DNA of 64,000 nucleotides from JBOZRQ01 sp050789255 (GTDB taxonomy: Bacteria > Bacillota > Sulfobacillia > Symbiobacteriales > Symbiobacteriaceae), in NCBI GenBank assembly GCA_050789255.1, contig JBOZRQ010000039.1, positions 55,604 through 119,603 on the forward strand. Direction: 5' to 3'. The translations under genes were made by a program, and so were the position numbers. Shown in pieces: positions 33,188 through 41,575 of this stretch. Position 1 is the stretch's first letter. Every line of letters begins with the position of its first letter. A model generated the notes under the pieces. The model searched no databases. It was not told where the DNA came from and worked only from the letters and a program-made list of their open reading frames with translations.

Positions 33188-34024
33188 ATGACACTGAATC
33201 CGATCGCAGTGGAAGAGCTTGTCCGTCGGGCGTTGCTGGAAGATATCGGCCCCGGCGACATCACCACGGAGGCGACCGTACCCGACGAAATGACCTGCAC
33301 GGCGGTCATCATCGCCAAGCAGGATGGCCTGCTCTGCGGGCAACAGGTGGCGCAGGCGGCCTTCCGGATCATCAACCCGTCGCTCACCTACGAGGTGTTG
33401 GTGCCCGAGGGCTCTCCGGTCACCGAGGGCCAGCAGGTGGCCCGCATCTCCGGCCATGCCCGGTCGATCCTGACGGCCGAACGCGTTGCACTCAACTTTC
33501 TGCAGCGCATGAGCGGCATCGCCACCACCACGCGCAACCTCTCTGAGAAGATCAAGTACTACCGCGCCCGGCTTGTGGAGACCCGCAAGACGACTCCGGG
33601 CCTGCGCATCGTCGAGAAGTATGCGGTCCGGGTGGGCGGCGGTCTGAACCACCGTTACGGGCTGCACGACGCCATTCTGATCAAGGACAACCACATCGCC
33701 ATTGCCGGCGGCGTGCGCCAGTCGGTGGTCAACGCCCGCCGTGTCGCCTCACACACCAGCCGGGTCGAGGTCGAGGTGGAGAACCTGGATCAGCTTCAGG
33801 AGGCGCTGGAGGCTGGCGCCGACATCATTCTGCTGGACAACATGGACTATGAGTCGATGAAGAAGGCTGTGGAGATCACCCAGGGGCGGGCGATCCTGGA
33901 GGCGTCGGGCGGGATTACCGCTGACACATTGGAGGACGCGGCGCGCACCGGCGTGGACATCATCAGCATGGGTGCCCTGACTCACTCCGTGAAGTCGCTG
34001 GACCTGAGCCTGGAGATCATTTAA
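33188..34024 (+). CDS. nadC: Nicotinate-nucleotide pyrophosphorylase (carboxylating)
   Basis: Converts quinolinate and PRPP to nicotinate mononucleotide. 278 residues. Key segments: LLEDIGPGDIT, LNFLQRMSGIAT, ETRKTTPGLR, KDNHI, EVEVENL and LDNM, then ASGGI. ATG lies behind GAGGAGGGCGT. Forms an operon with nadB. Confidence 0.96.
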   Translation: MTLNPIAVEELVRRALLEDIGPGDITTEATVPDEMTCTAVIIAKQDGLLCGQQVAQAAFRIINPSLTYEVLVPEGSPVTEGQQVARISGHARSILTAERVALNFLQRMSGIATTTRNLSEKIKYYRARLVETRKTTPGLRIVEKYAVRVGGGLNHRYGLHDAILIKDNHIAIAGGVRQSVVNARRVASHTSRVEVEVENLDQLQEALEAGADIILLDNMDYESMKKAVEITQGRAILEASGGITADTLEDAARTGVDIISMGALTHSVKSLDLSLEII

Positions 34025-34040
34025 TAGGGAGGGCCCACGT

Positions 34041-34568
34041 TTGAAGCTGACGGGTAAGCGTGTTGCATGCCTTGTGGGAGACGACTACGAGGATCTGGAG
34101 GTCTGGTACCCGGTCCTGCGGCTGCAGGAGGAGGGCGCCCAGGTGGACCTTGTGGGGCTGGAGGGCAACGCATCATGTAAGGGCAAGCACGGGTATCCCT
34201 GCAAGTCCACCCACTCGATTGCCGAGGTGAAGGCGGCCAACTACGACGCGGTGATTGTGCCCGGTGGCTGGATGCCGGACAAGCTGCGCCGCTATGACTC
34301 GATCCTGGAGTTCTGCCGTGACTTTGACCGTGCGGGCAAGGTGGTCGCCACGATTTGCCATGGCCCTTGGATTTTGATTTCGGCCAAGACCCTGGCGGGC
34401 AAGACGCTCACCTGCACCCCCGGCATCAAGGATGATGTGATCAACGCGGGGGCGAACTACGTCGACCAGGAGGCCGTGCGTGACGGCAACCTGATCTCGG
34501 CGCGGCGCCCGGGTGATTTGCCTGCTTTCTGCCGATTGATCATTGAGGCAATGACCACTTCGGCATAG
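34041..34568 (+). CDS. DJ-1/PfpI-family protein
   Basis: 175 residues with the flavodoxin-like class I glutamine amidotransferase fold. The nucleophile elbow is ATICHGPW with Cys-His; the Glu of the triad region is in DDYEDLE. Such proteins act as glyoxalases, deglycases, proteases or chaperones; which applies here cannot be decided. TTG 34041 is preceded by AGGGAGGG. It lies 16 bases after nadC, probably cotranscribed. Confidence 0.88.
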   Translation: MKLTGKRVACLVGDDYEDLEVWYPVLRLQEEGAQVDLVGLEGNASCKGKHGYPCKSTHSIAEVKAANYDAVIVPGGWMPDKLRRYDSILEFCRDFDRAGKVVATICHGPWILISAKTLAGKTLTCTPGIKDDVINAGANYVDQEAVRDGNLISARRPGDLPAFCRLIIEAMTTSA

Positions 34569-34616
34569 ATGCGGGATTCGGATTCGGACCCTATTTCAGT
34601 GCACATCGTTTTCTGT

Positions 34617-34820
34617 TAGTATAGAGATGCAGGCAGGAACTGAAACCCCAGACAACAGGGGAGCGGGCCTTACCCGCATGGTGCATCAGCCACCCAATCA
34701 GACTTGCCCGGGGTTCTGCAGATCTGACCGAGCCTGTTCTTTCAGGGGAGGTGACCGGGTCATAGACTCCGAACTGCATAGCGAGAAGATGCGGCCCGGG
34801 AGTACCCCCGGGCCGCTGTG
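34617..34820 (+). ncRNA. Candidate structured RNA between pfpI-like gene and coaX
   Basis: A 340-base gap with no credible protein gene. A promoter-like pair TTTCAG (34594-34599) and TAGTAT (34617-34622), spaced 17, precedes a region with several possible helices: ATGCAG/CTGCAT (34627-34632 with 34774-34779), CCCC/GGGG, GCGGG/CCCGC (34663-34677), GCCCGG/CCGGGT (34706-34711 with 34755-34760), and a GC terminator-like hairpin GCGGCCCGGG/CCCGGGCCGC (34791-34816). I find no match to riboswitch, SRP, T-box or RNase P core motifs. A 6S-like role is possible but the branched model does not favour it. Confidence 0.35.
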
Positions 34821-34835
34821 TGTTCATTAAGCCTG

Positions 34836-34844
34836 TGTTATAAT
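34836..34844 (+). promoter_or_regulatory. Extended -10 promoter for the pantothenate kinase genes
   Basis: TGT-TATAAT is an extended -10 with a perfect hexamer about 66 bases before the first start codon; no convincing -35 was seen. Confidence 0.55.
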
Positions 34845-34909
34845 ACAGCCGGAATGAGACGGAGCTGGACCGCCGGTCAAGGCGGCTGGCTACCAGGGAG
34901 GTACATAGG

Positions 34910-35698
34910 TTGCTCCTGGCTGTCGATATTGGCAATACCGTTATGAGCGTGGGCCTCTTCGACGGGAAGAGCCTGAAGGCCGAGTGGAACGTCTCCACCG
35001 ACCGGCGGAAGACACACGACGAATATGGCCTGCTATTCATGGGTCTGATCGAGCACCTGGGTATTTCTTATACCGATGTGAAGGCCATGGCCATCTCCTC
35101 GTCGGTGCCGCCTATGGTGCCCACGCTGGAGTGGATGTGCCAGAAGTACTTTAACCTCAAGCCCCTCGTGGTAGGTCCCGGCGTCAAGACCGGCATGGTG
35201 ATCCGGTACGACAACCCCCGCGAGGTGGGCGCCGACCGGATTGTGATTTCGGCCGCCGCCTTTGAGAAGTATGGCGGTCCGCTGATTGTTGTTGACTTCG
35301 GCACCACCGCCACCATCTTCGATGTGATTTCCCGGGAAGGCGAGTACCTGGGCGGCGTGATCGCCCCGGGCGTCTCGGTCTCGGTGGACGCACTCTTTCA
35401 GCATGCCTCCAAGCTGCCCCGGATCGAGCTGGTCAAGCCCAAGACGGTGCTGGCCCGCAATACGGTCCACAGCATGCAGTCGGGCGTGATCTACGGCTTT
35501 GCCGGGCAGGTGGATGAGGTGGTGGACCGCCTGGTCGAAGAGCTGGGCTGGGGCGCCGGGGTGAAGGTGATCGGAACGGGCGACCACGCCGACCTGCTTG
35601 CCGGGGAGACCCGGGTGGTCACGGTGGTTGATCCTTATCTCTCTCTTGAGGGGCTACGCGTCATTTACGAACGAAATCAACCCAGAGGGGAGCGGTAG
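34910..35698 (+). CDS. Type III pantothenate kinase-like protein (first of tandem pair)
   Basis: 262 residues with the actin-like ASKHA fold of CoaX. Motifs: DIGNT near the start, GPGVKTG, GADR, and a phosphate-binding segment around residue 129. That segment reads DFGTTATIFD, one residue longer than the usual DFGTAT-x-F-D, and VNAVAA after GADR is changed to VISAAA. It keeps the acidic residues of the family, so activity is possible but not certain. TTG 34910 follows AGGGAGG. The paralogue begins three bases after its stop. Confidence 0.85.
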   Translation: MLLAVDIGNTVMSVGLFDGKSLKAEWNVSTDRRKTHDEYGLLFMGLIEHLGISYTDVKAMAISSSVPPMVPTLEWMCQKYFNLKPLVVGPGVKTGMVIRYDNPREVGADRIVISAAAFEKYGGPLIVVDFGTTATIFDVISREGEYLGGVIAPGVSVSVDALFQHASKLPRIELVKPKTVLARNTVHSMQSGVIYGFAGQVDEVVDRLVEELGWGAGVKVIGTGDHADLLAGETRVVTVVDPYLSLEGLRVIYERNQPRGER

Positions 35699-35701
35699 CG
35701 C

Positions 35702-36499
35702 ATGCTGCTCGCCTTTGATGTAGGAAACACCAACGTAACGCTGGGTCTCTACCTGGATGAAGAGCTGGTCGCAACCTGGCGGGTCTCCTCGGACCGGGGG
35801 CGCACCGCTGATGAGTACGGGCTTGAGTTTGTCCACCTGCTGCACCGGGAGGGTTACTCCCCGAAGGATATCAGCGAGGCGGCCATGGCCAGTGTGGTGC
35901 CCCCGCTGAACGGCCCCATCGAGCGCGCCTGTGCCAAGTACCTGGGGATTCCGCTCGTGCAGGTCACAAGCGCCTTCAAGACCCTGCCTGCCGTCTACTA
36001 CGACAACGTTGCGGCTCTAGGCGCTGACCGGCTCGTCAACGCCGTCGCCGCCTACGAAATGTATGGCCTGCCGCGCCGGCGCCCGGTGATCGTGGTCGAC
36101 TTCGGCACGGCGACCAAGCTGGAGTGCGTGAGCGCAGCGGGAGAGTACCTGGGCGGCTGCATTGCCCCGGGCATCGGCATCTCCACCGACGCACTAACGC
36201 GCAGCGCATCGCGCTTGCAGCGGGTTGAGTTGACCAGGCCCAAGCAGGTGCTGGGAAAGAACATTGTCGCCAGCCTCCAGTCGGGCATCATCTTTGGGTT
36301 CGCTGGTCAGGCGGACGCCCTGGTGCGCCGGCTGTCGGCGGAAATCGCACCGGAGGGTCCGGCGCCCGTGGTGATCGCCACCGGCGGGCTCGCCCACCTG
36401 GTGGCCACAGAAAGCCGGACCATTGAGCACGTCGAGCCCCATCTTACCCTGGAAGGTGTACGGCGGGTCTACGAGAAGAACCGGGAGAGCAGGCCATAG
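35702..36499 (+). CDS. coaX: Type III pantothenate kinase (second of tandem pair)
   Basis: 265 residues. Phosphorylates pantothenate in the first step of CoA synthesis, with no feedback inhibition by CoA in this class. DVGNT, GADRLVNAVAA and DFGTAT match the canonical motifs better than in the first copy, though the GPGxKTG segment is altered to TSAFKTL. The two products are clearly homologous along their length (DEYGL, EYLGG, PGVS/PGIS, SLQSGIIFGFAGQ). The ATG has GAGGGGAGCGG upstream. Confidence 0.9.
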   Translation: MLLAFDVGNTNVTLGLYLDEELVATWRVSSDRGRTADEYGLEFVHLLHREGYSPKDISEAAMASVVPPLNGPIERACAKYLGIPLVQVTSAFKTLPAVYYDNVAALGADRLVNAVAAYEMYGLPRRRPVIVVDFGTATKLECVSAAGEYLGGCIAPGIGISTDALTRSASRLQRVELTRPKQVLGKNIVASLQSGIIFGFAGQADALVRRLSAEIAPEGPAPVVIATGGLAHLVATESRTIEHVEPHLTLEGVRRVYEKNRESRP

Positions 36500-36522
36500 G
36501 GCTAGCTCTCCCGGTTCTTCTC
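36473..36522. terminator. 18-bp inverted repeat at the end of coaX
   Basis: GAGAAGAACCGGGAGAGC (36473-36490) is perfectly repeated in inverse at 36505-36522. It overlaps the last coaX codons and ends next to the converging small gene. No long T run, so it may stop transcription or protect the 3' end. Confidence 0.65.
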
Positions 36523-36523
36523 G

Positions 36524-36862
36524 TTATTGGTTCCATACGAACATGAGCGCTCGGTTGATCACGACCGCCGAGCCATAAGCCCAGGCCCAGGTCGGGCGCC
36601 CGGCTGTGTAAAGGGCCACGGCGGGGAGTCCGAACACGCCGAGTTCTAACAGCAGGTGAAAGGGGCCGGTCAGCAGCCTGTTAGCCTTTGGCGCCCCGAA
36701 GGTGCCCCACAGGGCCGCAATCAGGAGCGGGGCGCCGAGGCCCAGGAGGAAGCGCAAGGCGAGCCCGCGTTGGGGGCGGAAACCCCAGTAGCCCACACCC
36801 GCCAGGGCGCATAGTTCCAGCAGAAAACGCAAGGCCAGGTTCATCGACTGAATCACTGCCAC
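36524..36862 (-). CDS. DUF2568 (YrdB-like) membrane protein
   Basis: 112 residues with four hydrophobic helices; the pattern of a short loop with AALWGTFGAPKA followed by LLLELGVFG matches YrdB/DUF2568. Function unknown. It lies on the same strand as, and 17 bases downstream of, the metallo-beta-lactamase gene and probably belongs to its TetR-controlled operon. Confidence 0.75.
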   Translation of the reverse strand: MAVIQSMNLALRFLLELCALAGVGYWGFRPQRGLALRFLLGLGAPLLIAALWGTFGAPKANRLLTGPFHLLLELGVFGLPAVALYTAGRPTWAWAYGSAVVINRALMFVWNQ

Positions 36863-36879
36863 GGCAGAATGCCCCCATA

Positions 36880-37539
36880 CTACAGCTTGCGGTATTGGTC
36901 CATCTGCTCAGCGGGGTTGAATACGGCCTCGCCGTGGCAGATCTCCAGCCGCTTCGGTTTGAGCAACTCCACCACCGCACTGCTTGCGATCGCCTGCTCC
37001 ATGTCGCCGGTAAACATGGCCATCGGGCGACGGAGTTGGCCCCGCTTTGAGGTGAACAGGTCGCCGGCTAGTAGCACCTGGTCTTGCTCATGGTAGTACA
37101 CCACGTGCCCGGGAGAGTGGCCGGGAGTCAGGTAGGGCCGCAGGCCCGCCACCGTGGCCAACTGCCCCCCCGGGCCTTCGGACAGGGCCCCCACGAGGCC
37201 CTTGGGGAGAGCGGGCTGCGCCTTCTTGCGCCGGGGGTAAGGGAGGTCCCCCTCCAGGTAGGGGATCTCAGTGGCATGTGCGTACACAGGCACTGGCTGG
37301 TGACGAAGGATCTCCTTGACCGAGCCCGTGTGATCGCCATGACCGTGGGTCAGCAGGATTCGCTGTAGCGGGCCGGCGTTGGTGGCCTCGATCGCCCCGC
37401 GGATGCCATTAGCCATCAGGGACATGCCGGCATCGATCAGGGTGAGCCCATCTCCATCGGCCACGAGCCAAACGCGGATCGGGAACAGCAGCCACGTCTT
37501 CAGGCTCCAGACATGCTCCGAAATGCGTTCGACCTTCAT
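36880..37539 (-). CDS. Metallo-beta-lactamase-fold hydrolase
   Basis: 219 residues. The zinc motif is complete (THGHGDHTGS), with the later ligands in PGHSPGH and a final His near ICHGE. Resembles glyoxalase II-like hydrolases. Its ATG overlaps the stop of the tetR gene by four bases, so it is translated from the same mRNA and is the likely target or effector enzyme of that regulator. Confidence 0.88.
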   Translation of the reverse strand: MKVERISEHVWSLKTWLLFPIRVWLVADGDGLTLIDAGMSLMANGIRGAIEATNAGPLQRILLTHGHGDHTGSVKEILRHQPVPVYAHATEIPYLEGDLPYPRRKKAQPALPKGLVGALSEGPGGQLATVAGLRPYLTPGHSPGHVVYYHEQDQVLLAGDLFTSKRGQLRRPMAMFTGDMEQAIASSAVVELLKPKRLEICHGEAVFNPAEQMDQYRKL

Positions 37540-38174
37540 TTGGGCTCAACCCCCTTCAGGTTCTGCAAGAACCCGGCCAGCATGACGTCCGAAGCCAGGT
37601 CGAAGGTAGCGCCCAGCCGACCGATGAGCGCTTCGTAGCCCTCTTCCGAACCGGTGTATGTCGCGATCATCCCGTGAACGGTGAAGAAGTAAATACGGGC
37701 GAAGGCCAGGACCTGCTCGTCGGTGGACCCGGCCGGGAGACATGCCCCAATGGCGCGCCGCAGCATGGCGAAGAGCTGATTGCGAATCTGGTTGATCTCC
37801 AGGGTGGGGGCCTCCTCATCCACCCGGGTGGCCCTCACCATAAAGAAGATGTTATACATCGTGCGATTGAGCAGGCAGAACTCCAGAAACGCTCGGCAGA
37901 ACAGCTTGAGTCGGACCTGTGGCGACTGCTCCCGGTCGCCCAGGATCGATTCAAGCCGACCGCGCAGGGCTTGCAGTGGCTCCATGGAGAGCTGGTGCAG
38001 CAGGGCTTCCTTGTCCTTGAAGTATATGTAGATGGTTGTATGGGAGCAGTCAGCTACCCGCGCAATCTCCCGCATGGTCACCGCATCAAAGCCTTCTTCT
38101 GCGAACAACTGACCAGCCGCCGCCAGAATGGCAGCACGGGTCTCCTCCGATCGAACTTCCTGTCTCCTTGGCAT
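37536..38174 (-). CDS. TetR-family transcriptional regulator
   Basis: 212 residues. The N-terminal helix-turn-helix reads AAGQLFAEEGFDAVTMREI then DCSHTTIYIYFKDKEALL, a clear TetR pattern; the rest is a helical ligand-binding domain. The first gene of an operon with the metallo-beta-lactamase-fold gene. Its own promoter is overlapped by palindromic sites (38198-38252), fitting autorepression. Confidence 0.92.
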   Translation of the reverse strand: MPRRQEVRSEETRAAILAAAGQLFAEEGFDAVTMREIARVADCSHTTIYIYFKDKEALLHQLSMEPLQALRGRLESILGDREQSPQVRLKLFCRAFLEFCLLNRTMYNIFFMVRATRVDEEAPTLEINQIRNQLFAMLRRAIGACLPAGSTDEQVLAFARIYFFTVHGMIATYTGSEEGYEALIGRLGATFDLASDVMLAGFLQNLKGVEPK

Positions 38175-38197
38175 TGTTTAAGTCCCCTCTAATAGTA

Positions 38198-38252
38198 ACC
38201 ACCGGTTAGTAACCGATGGTCATAATATAACCGCTGGTTAGTAAGACGTCAA
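38198..38252 (-). promoter_or_regulatory. TetR promoter with overlapping operators
   Basis: On the minus strand TTGACG (38247-38252) and TATATT (38224-38229) are 17 bases apart. The palindrome TAACC-GCT-GGTTA (38228-38240) fills the spacer, and a second, near-perfect one, ACCACCGGTT-AGT-AACCGATGGT (38198-38220), lies just downstream. The 180 bases from 38253 to the next gene hold nothing else I can support. Confidence 0.75.
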
Positions 38253-38434
38253 GGGGTCCCGGAAAGAGAGGCCGAGTCCTTGTTCGCCTTCCGAAGCCTG
38301 CAGGAGGGAGATGCCGTCCTAGCTGTTCTTGTTGTCATTCCCTGTCGACTGATGGCAGGTGGATCTAGCGCGGTAGTCTAAATAGTCCACGGAAGTTCCA
38401 TCAGTACGTGGTCCAGGACATGGGAGGAACGCTA

Positions 38435-40489
38435 ATGCGGCTTCGCCACGCTATACTCGCCCTGCTGGTGCTAACAGCCACGCTGTTGGCCGCCTGCAGC
38501 GGCAACAAGGCCAGTAACCCGGAACCGCGCACAACCCCGGTGTCGATCGACGAGGTGCGCCGATACGCCCAGAAGGCGCTCGATGGCATGTCGTCCAGCG
38601 ATGATCGAGAGCAGGCCCGGGAGGCAGCAGTACGCAGCCTCCTCGAGCTGCTGAAGAATGCTGACAGCACACGAATTGCAAAGGCGGACTGGGAAAGGCC
38701 CGTCACGCAGGGGAACACGCCCATGGTCCGAGTCTTCGAGGCGGGCAAACTAAAGGTGTTTGGGTTTCCCCTCCCAGGCCCCGGCGTTGTGCCACCAGGC
38801 GAGCGGGTGATTGTGCAGTTCAGCGGAACGGGCGGCACGCTGCTGTCCGAGGAGCTTCCCACAATGTCCGGCGGGAAACTAACGGCCGCCAAGGCACTTG
38901 AGGAGGGCGGGCAGACCTATCTGTCGCTGGCGTTTACCCTGGCGCGGGGCGGCGGCTACGTGGGCCACTACCAGCTCGACGCCCGGGCGGGTGAGTTCAA
39001 GGCGTCTTCAAGCGCCTTCAAGGGATTGCCCACCAAGGTGGGTGACCTGACGCTGGAGCCCCGGGACCAGTTCCTTACGGTGAACATGCCCAACCCAGAC
39101 GACTGGCGCCCTCAGTTTGACCCGAAGCAGCCCTTGCGTCTCTTCTTCAACGGGGATATCGCCCTGGAGTGGAAGGGCGGGAAGTACCTGGTTCTCGACG
39201 AACGCAATTTCAGCGCCTTCGCTGGCTTGAAGCTGGCCCTGGATCCCAAGACGCCCAAGGCGGACCGCGATGAGGCGTGGGAGAAGGGCACCCGGAAGCT
39301 GCCCTCGTACCTGCAGGAGATGGCCTCCTGGAACGAAGACCTCACGGCCAAGCTCCCGGAGGGCGCCGTGGTCCTGAAGGACCAGGTGGCAAACCTGGGC
39401 ATCCGCATTGTTAGCATTCCTGCGCCTGAAGGCAGCAAGGATGGCTTTACGGTTGTGCAGTACCGGGCCGGCGGAGGGCTGCCCCAAGCCCAGGCCCTGG
39501 CAGTTCCCGGCAAGGCAGAGGCCGTGCGGCTAATCACCCGGCAGGGCCTTCCCGGACTGATGATCCTGTCCGGCAGCAGCGAAGGCCCGAAGGGACCGAT
39601 GCACAAATATGTGTCGCTCCTGCGCATGACGGCGGGCAACGACTGGCAGCCTGCGGCCGACTGGTTTGGCTGGCTGCCGGGCGTTGACGGCTGGGAGCTC
39701 CGGCGCACCACAGCGCAACACACCGTCGAGATTATGAATACCGTGAAGCCGGAAGCGTTTACCGCCACGCTGACGCCGGGTGTTGACCCCAGCGTGCAGT
39801 TGTGCCAGAGTCCGACTGCCTGCTACAGCTTGACCTGGGTGAGCGATCAACTCTCGGGCGGCAATTGGATTGCGGGCAAACTATCAGCGCTGACGGCGCC
39901 CGGCGCCGTTCCGAGTCCGGATCAAGTGCTTCAGGCCGCTGGTCTGGTACAATCGATGTTGGCGGCGCCCGAGCTGAAGGGCCTTGAGGCGCCTCAGGTT
40001 GCGGCGATGCTGGGCGGCCAGGTTCAGGTGCTTGAGCCCGAGCCTGGGACCCTGGTAGTCGGTTTCCCGGGGAATGGTTCCGGCACCGTTCCGGTCCTGG
40101 TGCAGGGCGGTTCGGTGGTGCTCCGTGACCTGGTGACTTCTCACATCGTCGACCGCTGGATCGGAGCACGGATTGTGGAGACCGGGGCCGACAAATGGCT
40201 GCTGATGCTCGGTCAGGGCAAGGTCTCCGCGGCTCTGCTGGTCTACAAGTGGGACGGGAAAGCCTGGCAGCCGGCCCCACCGCTCAGCGGCTCGGTCGAT
40301 CGCAGCATTGGTGAGACCGTGCGAGTCACTTATGCTGCCGGCCAGGATCGGCCTGTTCGGGGGCTCTATGCGGGTGGCAGTGCCGACATTACGGCAGCCT
40401 TTACGCCGGATGGCAAGGGTGTCTCTTTCTGCGAGGGGAAGCGTGCGTGCCTCACCTACATCTTTGATAATCAGTGGGTGTTGCGCTGA
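38435..40489 (+). CDS. Large lipoprotein of unknown function
   Basis: About 684 residues. The signal peptide ends in the lipobox LLAAC, so the mature protein is lipid-anchored outside the membrane. The body has no motif I recognise; it is mostly beta-type with several Gly/Pro-rich joints. ATG 38435 follows GGGAGGAAC. The asparaginase gene starts 11 bases after the stop, suggesting cotranscription. Confidence 0.75.
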   Translation: MRLRHAILALLVLTATLLAACSGNKASNPEPRTTPVSIDEVRRYAQKALDGMSSSDDREQAREAAVRSLLELLKNADSTRIAKADWERPVTQGNTPMVRVFEAGKLKVFGFPLPGPGVVPPGERVIVQFSGTGGTLLSEELPTMSGGKLTAAKALEEGGQTYLSLAFTLARGGGYVGHYQLDARAGEFKASSSAFKGLPTKVGDLTLEPRDQFLTVNMPNPDDWRPQFDPKQPLRLFFNGDIALEWKGGKYLVLDERNFSAFAGLKLALDPKTPKADRDEAWEKGTRKLPSYLQEMASWNEDLTAKLPEGAVVLKDQVANLGIRIVSIPAPEGSKDGFTVVQYRAGGGLPQAQALAVPGKAEAVRLITRQGLPGLMILSGSSEGPKGPMHKYVSLLRMTAGNDWQPAADWFGWLPGVDGWELRRTTAQHTVEIMNTVKPEAFTATLTPGVDPSVQLCQSPTACYSLTWVSDQLSGGNWIAGKLSALTAPGAVPSPDQVLQAAGLVQSMLAAPELKGLEAPQVAAMLGGQVQVLEPEPGTLVVGFPGNGSGTVPVLVQGGSVVLRDLVTSHIVDRWIGARIVETGADKWLLMLGQGKVSAALLVYKWDGKAWQPAPPLSGSVDRSIGETVRVTYAAGQDRPVRGLYAGGSADITAAFTPDGKGVSFCEGKRACLTYIFDNQWVLR

Positions 40490-40500
40490 AAGGAGCAATC

Positions 40501-41505
40501 ATGACCCAGTCGTCTGACCCGAAGAATATCCTGGTGATCTTTACCGGCGGGACGATCTCCATGCAGATCGATCCCGCGGTGGGCGCCGCCGTGCCAAGCC
40601 TGGGCGGCGACGAGATCCTCTCGACCGTAACCCATCTCGACACACACATTCGCACTCAAACACTAGACTACGGCAAACTCCCTGGCCCACATGTGACTCC
40701 CGAGATCATGTGGGACCTGGCTCAGGTCGTGAAGCGGCACCTGGAGGATTCGGGGATCGACGGTGTCGTCATTACGCACGGCACGGACACGCTCGAAGAA
40801 ACGGCTTACTTTCTGGAGCTCTGCTTGGAATCCGAGAAGCCTGTGGTGTTGACCGGGGCCATGCGGAATGCGTCCGAGTTGGGTTTTGAAGGTCCCGCCA
40901 ACCTGCGGGACGCCATTTTGGTGGCAGCCTGCCCGGGCGCCCGCGGCCTCGGTGTCCTGGTTGTCATGAACGAGCAGATTCTTGCCGCAGCCGAAGCGAC
41001 CAAGACGCATACGGAGGAGGCCGGCACCTTCCAGAGCCCGAATTTCGGGCCGCTGGGCGTGGTGGATATGGGCAAGGTGCTGCTGTACCGGCGCCCGGTC
41101 TTCCGGGAGATGATGAAGGTTGTCAAACCCGGCGGTCGGGTTGATCTGTTCAAGATGTACACTGGTGCAGATGACCGTTTCATACGCTACGCTGTCGACA
41201 CGGGTGCCAAAGGCCTGGTGATTGAGGCACTCGGACGCGGCAACGTTCCGCCGGCGGTGGTGCCTGGCATTGAGTACGCGCTGTCGAAGGGACTGCCTGT
41301 GATCATTACGTCCCGAGCGCTCCGAGGCCGGGTTTTGGACACCTACGGCTATGAAGGCGCTGGCAAGATGCTGCGCAACATGGGCGTTATTTTCGCCGAT
41401 ACGCTCAACAGCCAGAAATCGCGCATCAAATTGATGTTGATTCTCGGCGTGACCAACGATCCGGTTGAAGTGAAGCGTCACTTTGAAGAGGGTCATTACG
41501 ACTAG
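40501..41505 (+). CDS. L-asparaginase
   Basis: 334 residues with both active-site threonine motifs: FTGGTISM at the N-terminus and THGTDTLEETAYF about 90 residues on. No signal peptide, so a cytoplasmic (type I-like) enzyme making aspartate and ammonia. ATG 40501 has AAAGGAG at good spacing; an upstream in-frame ATG at 40474 lies inside the preceding lipoprotein gene. Confidence 0.92.
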   Translation: MTQSSDPKNILVIFTGGTISMQIDPAVGAAVPSLGGDEILSTVTHLDTHIRTQTLDYGKLPGPHVTPEIMWDLAQVVKRHLEDSGIDGVVITHGTDTLEETAYFLELCLESEKPVVLTGAMRNASELGFEGPANLRDAILVAACPGARGLGVLVVMNEQILAAAEATKTHTEEAGTFQSPNFGPLGVVDMGKVLLYRRPVFREMMKVVKPGGRVDLFKMYTGADDRFIRYAVDTGAKGLVIEALGRGNVPPAVVPGIEYALSKGLPVIITSRALRGRVLDTYGYEGAGKMLRNMGVIFADTLNSQKSRIKLMLILGVTNDPVEVKRHFEEGHYD

Positions 41506-41525
41506 GAATTACCAACGCAATGACG

Positions 41526-41566
41526 TTATGTTTCTCCGTGTCAGGTGGCATGCTACTGTCACGGAG
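41526..41566 (+). promoter_or_regulatory. Candidate sigma-G promoter inside an inverted repeat
   Basis: A perfect CATnnTA -10 (CATGCTA, 41549-41555) has TTATG 18 bases upstream, close to the sigma-G -35 form GHATR. The same stretch contains CTCCGTG-T-CAG ... CTG-T-CACGGAG (41534-41566), whose right arm includes part of the spore-protein Shine-Dalgarno. Confidence 0.5.
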
Positions 41567-41575
41567 GTGAGATTC

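Noticed and set aside
34617..34820. 6S RNA or a known riboswitch
   Set aside because: The length would suit 6S RNA, but the predicted pairing is branched rather than a rod with a central bubble. No TPP, FMN, SAM, cobalamin, glycine, lysine or T-box core was found.
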